From Seonamhaeicola sp. (GTDB lineage Bacteria > Bacteroidota > Bacteroidia > Flavobacteriales > Flavobacteriaceae), in NCBI RefSeq assembly GCF_028281565.1, contig NZ_JANQJQ010000030.1:1-64000 (forward strand): a DNA stretch of 64,000 bases, in the 5' to 3' direction. Shown here piece by piece: positions 8,251 through 14,868 of this stretch. The translations under genes were made by a program, and so were the position numbers. The notes beneath the pieces are model-generated. The model was not told the origin of the DNA, searched no databases, and saw only the letters and a program-made list of their open reading frames with translations. The first letter of the stretch is position 1. Each line of letters opens with the position of its first letter.

Positions 8251-9273
8251 TTACTTGGGCTTGTTTTTATTGGTAGAGTTCCGGATAACCAACTCGGATT
8301 TTAAGACTTTTTGTGAATGCATTTTGGATTGATTTTTAATGCTGTCGAATATTAATTGAGCCGATTCATATCCCATTTCATAAGCCGGTTGGTCAATGCT
8401 GGTTAAAGACGGTTCTAAAAGTTCATCAACAGGTTCATTATTAAAGCCAATAATAGCAAGGTCTTCTGGAATGTTCAATCCTCTTTCCTTGGCCGCTAAC
8501 ATAGCAGCAATGGCTACCTGATCACTAAACGCAATAATGCCATCGGGAGGATCCGGAGAATACAAAAGTTTTCTGGCAGCACTTAAATTACTCTCTTTAG
8601 TGAAGTTACAATATTCAATTTGTTTGTCATCAATCTCAATGTGGGCATCAGTTAAGGCTTGTTTGTAACCCATCAGGCGCGTGTTACTTATTTGGAGTAT
8701 TTTAGGACCGCCTATGTAGGCTATACGTTTGCAGCCGATAGAGATAAGATGTTCCGTAGCATCATAGGACGCCTTGAAATTATCAATAACCACCTTGTCT
8801 GTATCCACTTCATCGCATTGCCTATTGAAAAAAACCAGAGGAACGTGTTTCTTTTTAAGTTCCAGAAAATGATCGAATTGTTTGGTTTCCCCGGCTAATG
8901 ACACTATTAATCCGGATACACCAATATCGAGAAGTTCTTTAGTTAAACTTTTTTCGCGTTCATAAGATTCATCAGATTGACAAATAATCAAATGCATCCC
9001 GTTTTCTTCTGCCACTTTTTCAATACCACTGATGGCCATGGCATATAAATGATAACTGATCTTTGGAACGATCACGCCAATGGCATTCAGTTTCTTTGGC
9101 AGTACGGTTTCAGGGTATTTATTACTGAAATAATTAAGCTCATTAGCAAGCTCCAAAACCTTTTTCCTAACAGATTCACTTATTCTCGGGTTATTTTGAA
9201 GGGCTCTGGATGCCGTAGAAGGTGATATACCCAAGGCATTTGCAATATCCTGTAATGTAGCTTTCTTTTTCAA
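8251..9273 (-). CDS. LacI-family transcriptional regulator
   Basis: A 340-residue regulator. The N-terminal LacI helix-turn-helix (residues 4-25: TLQDIANALGISPSTASRAL) and hinge lead into a periplasmic-binding-protein-like sensor domain (residues about 62-335, with IGVIVP, VSGLIVSL, FFNRQCDEVDTD and the late AIIGFNNEPVDELLEPSLTSIDQP). It is divergent from the sugar-acid operon starting at 9467. Two palindromes lie in the shared intergenic region, one 44 bp before its own start, so it probably represses the operon and itself. The inducer is expected to be a sugar acid or oligosaccharide from the pathway. Confidence 0.93.
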   Translation of the reverse strand: MKKKATLQDIANALGISPSTASRALQNNPRISESVRKKVLELANELNYFSNKYPETVLPKKLNAIGVIVPKISYHLYAMAISGIEKVAEENGMHLIICQSDESYEREKSLTKELLDIGVSGLIVSLAGETKQFDHFLELKKKHVPLVFFNRQCDEVDTDKVVIDNFKASYDATEHLISIGCKRIAYIGGPKILQISNTRLMGYKQALTDAHIEIDDKQIEYCNFTKESNLSAARKLLYSPDPPDGIIAFSDQVAIAAMLAAKERGLNIPEDLAIIGFNNEPVDELLEPSLTSIDQPAYEMGYESAQLIFDSIKNQSKMHSQKVLKSELVIRNSTNKNKPK

Positions 9274-9316
9274 GTCGTGAATTTAATGCGCCTCAAAATT
9301 AAATATTTAAGTTGAT

Positions 9317-9336
9317 TTGTGCAAAATATTGCACAA
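9317..9336. promoter_or_regulatory. LacI-type operator O1
   Basis: TTGTGCAA-AATA-TTGCACAA is a perfect inverted repeat with 8-bp arms and a 4-bp spacer. It lies 44 bp upstream of the lacI-type start and upstream of the divergent operon promoter. Confidence 0.75.
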
Positions 9337-9386
9337 TTAAATTTGCAAATTTTTATATTTTAGTACTGTTTTTTGATATTTTGAAC

Positions 9387-9394
9387 TATATTTG
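9387..9394 (+). promoter_or_regulatory. Probable -7 element of the sugar-acid operon promoter
   Basis: TATATTTG matches TAnnTTTG. It lies between the two operators, so a repressor bound at both would loop across it. No clear TTTG is found 19-21 bp upstream. Confidence 0.5.
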
Positions 9395-9421
9395 TTACCT
9401 AAATTATTAAAACAATGAGTT

Positions 9422-9441
9422 TTGTGCAAAATATTGCGCAA
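9422..9441. promoter_or_regulatory. LacI-type operator O2
   Basis: TTGTGCAA-AATA-TTGCGCAA has the same left arm and spacer as O1 and one mismatch in the right arm. It lies 105 bp downstream of O1 and 25 bp before the operon's first start codon. Confidence 0.75.
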
Positions 9442-9466
9442 ATAAATTAAGTGAATATTTATTTAA

Positions 9467-10516
9467 ATGAGCAAGAATTATAACATTGCAGTAGTGCCGG
9501 GAGACGGTATAGGAAACGAAATAGTACCGGAAGGCTTAAGGGTTATTAATGCTGTGGCAGAGAAACACGGTTTTTCAATTGAAACGGAATCTTTTGATTG
9601 GGGAGCCGGGTATTACATTAAAAATCAGGAATTCATGCCGGAAGGCGGCCTGGAGACACTTAAAAACTTTGATGCCGTTTACTTCGGTTCGGTTGGTTTA
9701 CCTGAAGTAGATGACACCTTACCTGCTAAGGACTATACCTTTAAAGTACGCACAAGTTTTAATCAATATGTGAATTACAGACCGGTTAGGACCTATCCCG
9801 GAGTAACCCGTCCGTTACGTTCGGAAAAGCACATTGATTTTGTAATTGTCAGGGAAAACACAGAAGGTGAGTTTGTGCAAATGGGTGGTCAGTATCTTCC
9901 CGATGAAGCCAATGGTATGGGAACGGATACCAGTGTTTTTACAAGAAAGGGTATTGAGCGCGTAGCACATTATGCGTTTAAATTGGCCAGAACAAGACGT
10001 AAAAAAGTAACTCATATTACTAAGTCAAATACTTTGATCAATAGTTTGACTTATTGGGACAGGGTAATTAAAGAAGTGGCTCAGGAGTATCCCGATGTGC
10101 AACATGAACAAATGTATATTGATAACTCTACGGCTATGTTTGTTTTAAAGCCGGAAATTTTTGATGTAGTTTTAACTACAAACCTTTTTGGTGATATTTT
10201 GAGTGATTTAGGTGGTGCTGTGATGGGAAGTTTAGGTTTAGGAGGTAGTGGAAACATTAATCCTGAAAAAGAATTTCCATCCATGTTTGAGCCTATTCAT
10301 GGGTCTGCTCCGGATATTGCCGGTAAAAACATTGCCAATCCTTACGGACAAATTTGGTCGGCGGCTATTATGTTAGAACATATTGGTGAAGTGGAAGCTG
10401 CCAACAATATTATGGAAGCCATTGATAAAAGTACGTCTGAAGGTGTGTTAACGGTTGATTTAGGAGGAAGTGCCAGCACATCGGATGTAGCAGATGCGGT
10501 GATTAAAAATCTTTAG
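9467..10516 (+). CDS. Isocitrate/isopropylmalate dehydrogenase family protein, tartrate/D-malate dehydrogenase-like
   Basis: A 349-residue beta-decarboxylating hydroxyacid dehydrogenase. It shows VVPGDGIGNEIVPE at the N-terminus, the substrate loop RENTEGEF (129-136), the catalytic lysine region ITKSN (Lys186), metal aspartates in IDNSTAM (Asp219) and NLFGDILSDLGG (Asp243, Asp247), and EPIHGSAPDIAGK for NAD. The segment WGAGYYIKNQEFMPEGGLE resembles tartrate/D-malate dehydrogenases more than leucine-pathway LeuB. Position 136 is Phe where most relatives have the proton-donating Tyr. It is the first gene of a six-gene operon with a tetronate kinase. It probably oxidises, and possibly decarboxylates, a C4 sugar acid or its phosphate; the exact substrate is not visible. 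Confidence 0.88.
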   Translation: MSKNYNIAVVPGDGIGNEIVPEGLRVINAVAEKHGFSIETESFDWGAGYYIKNQEFMPEGGLETLKNFDAVYFGSVGLPEVDDTLPAKDYTFKVRTSFNQYVNYRPVRTYPGVTRPLRSEKHIDFVIVRENTEGEFVQMGGQYLPDEANGMGTDTSVFTRKGIERVAHYAFKLARTRRKKVTHITKSNTLINSLTYWDRVIKEVAQEYPDVQHEQMYIDNSTAMFVLKPEIFDVVLTTNLFGDILSDLGGAVMGSLGLGGSGNINPEKEFPSMFEPIHGSAPDIAGKNIANPYGQIWSAAIMLEHIGEVEAANNIMEAIDKSTSEGVLTVDLGGSASTSDVADAVIKNL

Positions 10517-10522
10517 AAACTA

Positions 10523-11158
10523 ATGAGCAACATTGTTGATCTTACGGTAACTTATACTGACGATTTAACCGGTTTTTCAAAAGAAACCAGTAAAACCGTT
10601 GAAAATGATGGATGGAATGCCAGTACACTGACGTTTTATTCGCATTGTGGCACCCATATGGATGCTCCCGTTCATTTTAATGTAAAAGACGAAACCATAG
10701 ATCAAATGCCTGTTTCAGACTTTGTTGGAAAGGCGTGGGTGATTGATGTACGTCATATAGGATCTAAAGGATTGATAAATCCCTCGGACATTCCGGATAG
10801 TATTAAAGAACAATTCGATGCAGGGGATAGTTTGGTGTTTTGGACCAATTGGTCTGAATATGTATATGAGCCAAAATACAGGGATGAATTACCCAGGATT
10901 AGTGAGGCTTTAGCCCATTGGTGTGTTGACAATAAGGTGAAGATGATCGGGGTGGAACCACCTTCGGTGGCTGATGTCAATAATATGGAGGAGGTTACTA
11001 AAATCCACCAAATTTTGTTACAAAGTGTGGTGATCATTGAAGGACTTACCAATTTAGATAAACTAACATCCAATTGTGTCGAGCTCATTGCTTTACCTTT
11101 AAAGATAGGAGAAGGTGACGGTTCACCGGCAAGAGTGATTGCCATTGAAAAGTATTAA
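10523..11158 (+). CDS. Cyclase-family metal-dependent hydrolase (kynurenine formamidase-like)
   Basis: A 211-residue protein of the cyclase/kynurenine formamidase fold. The signature H-x-G-T-H-x-D-x-P-x-H is intact (H41-C-G-T-H45-M-D47-A-P-V-H51) and binds divalent metal in known members. Family members hydrolyse amides, isatin or lactone-like bonds. Six bases after the dehydrogenase stop and sharing one base with the kinase start (TAATG), it is surely co-translated with a sugar-acid pathway. A lactonase-like role is therefore a reasonable inference, but no direct evidence is present. Confidence 0.85.
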   Translation: MSNIVDLTVTYTDDLTGFSKETSKTVENDGWNASTLTFYSHCGTHMDAPVHFNVKDETIDQMPVSDFVGKAWVIDVRHIGSKGLINPSDIPDSIKEQFDAGDSLVFWTNWSEYVYEPKYRDELPRISEALAHWCVDNKVKMIGVEPPSVADVNNMEEVTKIHQILLQSVVIIEGLTNLDKLTSNCVELIALPLKIGEGDGSPARVIAIEKY

Positions 11159-12558
11159 TGCAAGTGTCGTTGTCAAACATATTAGCAGAGTTACCCAAAG
11201 AGGAGCATTTAGATTACAGAACGCTTAACAGAAGCCTTTTTACTAATATGAACAAGGCCTGCATTGTGGTTGACGATGACCCCACAGGCAATCAAACGGT
11301 CTATGATATTCCGCTATTGACCCGCTGGGATGTGGATACTTTGGTAGCTGAATTAAAACAGTCTTCAGTATGTTTTCTATTGACAAATTCCAGGAGTTTA
11401 AGTGCTGAGGAAACCGCAAAGACGTATAAAGGTATTGGAGAGAACATTTTAGAAGCTTCAAGATTAGCGAAAAAGGACATCACCATTATAAGCAGAAGCG
11501 ATTCTACGTTGCGCGGTCATTTTCCTTTAGAACCTCAAACACTTAAAGATGCATTGCATCTGAACGAAGCAATCACAGTCTTTATTCCCGTAATGTTTGA
11601 AGGGAAGCGCGTGACTGTAAACGATACACATTATATTAAAGATGATGAAACATTAACACCCGTTAGTGAAACACCCTTTGCGCAGGATCATTCGTTTAAA
11701 TATACAACGTCTGACCTTAAGGGTTATATAGAAGAAAAATCTGGAGGACGTATCAAATCCTCTGAAGTTTACTCGTTCGGTTTGAATGCGATCAGAGAAA
11801 AAAGTATAGAAACACTTTCTGAGCAAATCCTCAAAATACCGGCCAACAGCTATTGTATTTTCAATAGCCTGAATTATGCTGATCTGGACAAAGTAACGCA
11901 TGCCTTATTACAAGCCGAAAAGCTTGGTAAACAGATCATTTACAGGACCTCCAGTTCATTTGTGCCATCCTATATAGGTTTAAAACCAAAAGGGTTATTA
12001 AATATTGAAGATATTCAAAGTTATAAAACGAGTCATGGTGGTTTAACTGTTGTAGGGTCTTATGTGAAAAAATCCTCGGAGCAACTTCAGGAAGCATTAA
12101 AATTATTTAATACCACCACCACACTTGAAGTTGATGTAGAACAGGTTTTAGGTAATAATTCCGACGTGTATTTAAATGCCATTATCATCCAAATAGGTGC
12201 AAATCTAAAAACCGGTAAGGATACCATCGTGTTTACAAGTAGAAAGCTTATAACCGGTACGGATGTTTCGTCAACTATTAACCTTGCATCTACCATATCA
12301 AATGCTTTGGTGAGTATTATTAATGGTTTGTGTGTAAGGCCCAAATACCTGATTGCTAAAGGCGGCATTACCTCGCATGATCTGGCAGTAAAGGGATTGG
12401 AAATGAAACGCTCTGAGGTCATCGGGCAAATTCAACCCGGAATTCCCGTATGGAAAATGGGTGAAGAAACCAAGTTTCCTAATTTGCCTTATGTTGTTTT
12501 TCCGGGCAATGTGGGTACAACTGAAACCCTAAAACAAGTAATAACTAAACTAAACTAA
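11158..12558 (+). CDS. Four-carbon acid sugar kinase family protein (DUF1537 type)
   Basis: A 466-residue protein with the two-domain architecture of the OtnK/DtnK family. The N-terminal substrate domain has VDDDPTGNQTVYDI (about 39-52) and SRSDSTLRGHFP (about 117). The C-terminal nucleotide domain has KYLIAKGGITSHDLA and VVFPGNVGTTE. Characterised members phosphorylate D-threonate, D-erythronate or 3-oxo-tetronates at O4. The start overlaps the previous stop by one base and the next gene follows after 2 bp. It is the best functional anchor for a C4-sugar-acid pathway in this operon. Confidence 0.9.
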   Translation: MQVSLSNILAELPKEEHLDYRTLNRSLFTNMNKACIVVDDDPTGNQTVYDIPLLTRWDVDTLVAELKQSSVCFLLTNSRSLSAEETAKTYKGIGENILEASRLAKKDITIISRSDSTLRGHFPLEPQTLKDALHLNEAITVFIPVMFEGKRVTVNDTHYIKDDETLTPVSETPFAQDHSFKYTTSDLKGYIEEKSGGRIKSSEVYSFGLNAIREKSIETLSEQILKIPANSYCIFNSLNYADLDKVTHALLQAEKLGKQIIYRTSSSFVPSYIGLKPKGLLNIEDIQSYKTSHGGLTVVGSYVKKSSEQLQEALKLFNTTTTLEVDVEQVLGNNSDVYLNAIIIQIGANLKTGKDTIVFTSRKLITGTDVSSTINLASTISNALVSIINGLCVRPKYLIAKGGITSHDLAVKGLEMKRSEVIGQIQPGIPVWKMGEETKFPNLPYVVFPGNVGTTETLKQVITKLN

Positions 12559-12560
12559 AT

Positions 12561-13826
12561 ATGACTTCACGTGTACCATCAAAACGATATTGGTTCTTTG
12601 CAGGATCCTTTTTAATTACTCTGTTATTATATATTGATAGGGTTTGTATCTCTTCCGCAAAAGACTCCATTGCTGCCGATTTGACGCTTACAGATATTCA
12701 AATGGGATGGGTGTTAAGTGCTTTTGCGTTAGGTTATGCCTTGTTTCAGGTTCCGGGAGGGACTTTAGGCGATAAGTACGGTGTTAGAAAAGTAATGACC
12801 TCAATCATGGTGTTGTGGTCCATTTTCACAGCGTTAACTGGGGCCGCATGGAATTATATATCCATGCTTTTCTTTAGGTTCATATTTGGAGCGGGTGAAG
12901 CCGGGGCTTTTCCCAACATATCCAGAGCGGCATTTTCCTGGGTACCAACAAAGGAACGGGGGGTTTTTCAGGGCATTAACTTTTCAGGTTCCAGGTTGGG
13001 GGCTGCTTTTGCATTACCACTTGTAGCGTATTTGATCGATGCCTGGGGTTGGCGTAATATATTTTACTTCTTTGGAGCTATAGGGATTATATGCGCCGTT
13101 TGGTTTTTTGTAATTTTCAGAAACAAACCGGAGGAGCATAAAGGGCTTTCAGACGCCGAAAAGGAATTTATTGTAAAGAACAGGCAACAGGAAGTTGAGA
13201 AAAAAGGAGGTGATTTGCCCTTAAAAACGGTGTTGACTTCCAAAAACGTCATTCTGGCTATGGTACAATATATTGGAAGTAATTTCATTTTCTTCTTTAT
13301 GTTAACCTGGTTATTTCCTTATATAAAAGCAAAGTACGAGCTCAGTTTGGTGGCTACTGGTTTTTATGCCATGTTGCCTTTATTGGCTGGTGCGGTAGGA
13401 AACTGGGTGTCCGGTTTTATGGTAGATAGTATTTACAGAAAAGGTAAGTGGAAACGATCCAGGCAATTACCGGCAACCATTGGCTTTATTTTAGTGGTTA
13501 TAGGTATTCTTGCCAGTTTACATATGGATACTGCTTTAGGGGCCGTATTGTGTTTATCGGTAGCTATTTTTGGAGCGGATATGACTTTAAGTCCATCGTG
13601 GTCATTTTGTATGGATATAGGCGAAGAGAACTCCGGAAAAGTCTCCGGAATGATGAATATGGCAGGTAATTTAGGTTCTTTTACTACGGCTTTGGCTTTT
13701 CCTTATTTACAGGAATGGACAGGTTCCAATGAACCGTTCTTTTATGTGGCAGCCGCTTTAGGTGTGGTGGCTATATTTTGCTGGTCCTTTATGAATCCGA
13801 ATAAAAAATTAAACGATGCAAACTAA
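12561..13826 (+). CDS. MFS transporter, anion:cation symporter (hexuronate/sugar acid) type
   Basis: A 421-residue 12-helix transporter. The N-terminus RYWFFAGSFLITLLLYIDRVCIS leads into helix 1. The MFS loop 2-3 motif reads GGTLGDKYGVRKVM (about 69-82) and GAGEAGAFPNISRA matches the helix 4 region of ACS-family importers of hexuronates, galactonate and tartrate. It probably brings the sugar acid across the inner membrane with protons. It overlaps the next gene by 11 bp. Confidence 0.92.
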   Translation: MTSRVPSKRYWFFAGSFLITLLLYIDRVCISSAKDSIAADLTLTDIQMGWVLSAFALGYALFQVPGGTLGDKYGVRKVMTSIMVLWSIFTALTGAAWNYISMLFFRFIFGAGEAGAFPNISRAAFSWVPTKERGVFQGINFSGSRLGAAFALPLVAYLIDAWGWRNIFYFFGAIGIICAVWFFVIFRNKPEEHKGLSDAEKEFIVKNRQQEVEKKGGDLPLKTVLTSKNVILAMVQYIGSNFIFFFMLTWLFPYIKAKYELSLVATGFYAMLPLLAGAVGNWVSGFMVDSIYRKGKWKRSRQLPATIGFILVVIGILASLHMDTALGAVLCLSVAIFGADMTLSPSWSFCMDIGEENSGKVSGMMNMAGNLGSFTTALAFPYLQEWTGSNEPFFYVAAALGVVAIFCWSFMNPNKKLNDAN

Positions 13827-14841
13827 ATTAAAAGGTGTTGCCATAGGCGCGGGTTATTTTAGTAAGTTTCAATATGAAGCCTGGACCCGTATTCCTGAAG
13901 TTGAAATCACCGCGCTCTGTAATTCAAATATAGAACGGGCTAAGGGGATTATGGAGCCCTATGGCGTAAAGAATCATTACACCGATTATAAGGAAATGAT
14001 CTTAACTGAAAAACCGGATTTTGTAGACATTATCACCCCGCCGGAAACACATTTTGAGATGTGTAAGTTCGCTGCAGATCATGGGGTTCATATTATTTGT
14101 CAAAAGCCCTTGGCACCGACATACGAGGAATCCAAAAAGATAGTGGATTACGTGTCCGCTAAAAATGTACGCTTCGTCGTACATGAAAACTTTAGATTTC
14201 AGCCTTGGCATAGGGAGATAAAGAACATCATCAATAATAACGATATAGGCGATTTGTTTAGCCTTAATTTCAGATCCAGAATGGGCGATGGCTGGGGAGC
14301 GGACGCTTATTTAGCAAGACAGCCATACTTTAGGGATTATAAAAAGCTTCTCATTTATGAAACCGGGGTTCATTTTATTGACACCTTCCGTTATCATGCC
14401 GGTGAAGTGACCAGCGTTTATGCCATTTTAAAACGATTAAACCCGGTAATAAAAGGTGAAGATTCCGGATTAGTGGTTCTGAATTTCGAGAATAATTCAC
14501 ATGCTATTTGGGATGCCAATCGTTATAACGAGAATAATTTTAAAAAATCCAGATACACATTCGGAGAATATTTGATCGATGGTTCCAAAGGTTCTATTCG
14601 TTTGTATTCTGACGGAACTATAACAGTACAAAATTTGGGTGAAGCAGAGAAAAAACATGAATACACTCATAATGATGTGGGGTTTGCAGGGGATTGCTGC
14701 TACATCTTTCAAAGAGATTTTATTGATAAACTTATTTCCGGAGACCCTTTTGAAACCAATGGAGAAAACTACCTGAAAACACTTAAGGTACAGGAAGCAG
14801 TTTATAAATCTGCAGAAATCAATGCGCCGGTTATTTTATAA
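13816..14841 (+). CDS. Gfo/Idh/MocA family oxidoreductase
   Basis: A 341-residue NAD(P)-dependent oxidoreductase. A Rossmann N-terminal domain (KGVAIGAGYFSKFQYEAW, ALCNS near residue 35, VDIITPPETHFEMC near 75, ICQKPLAPTYEE near 98 with the conserved Lys) is followed by a C-terminal alpha/beta domain with ETGVHFIDTFRY (His near 186). It starts 11 bp inside the transporter gene, so translation is coupled. In the pathway it may oxidise the imported sugar or sugar acid before phosphorylation. The sugar specificity is not readable. Confidence 0.9.
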   Translation: MQTKLKGVAIGAGYFSKFQYEAWTRIPEVEITALCNSNIERAKGIMEPYGVKNHYTDYKEMILTEKPDFVDIITPPETHFEMCKFAADHGVHIICQKPLAPTYEESKKIVDYVSAKNVRFVVHENFRFQPWHREIKNIINNNDIGDLFSLNFRSRMGDGWGADAYLARQPYFRDYKKLLIYETGVHFIDTFRYHAGEVTSVYAILKRLNPVIKGEDSGLVVLNFENNSHAIWDANRYNENNFKKSRYTFGEYLIDGSKGSIRLYSDGTITVQNLGEAEKKHEYTHNDVGFAGDCCYIFQRDFIDKLISGDPFETNGENYLKTLKVQEAVYKSAEINAPVIL

Positions 14842-14868
14842 AAACATCAACTAAACTAAGTCATAAAC

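Noticed and set aside
8225-8265. A hairpin-like AAGCC/GGCTT pair at the end of the LacI-type gene
   Set aside because: The T run is on the wrong side for the minus-strand gene, so it is not a convincing terminator.
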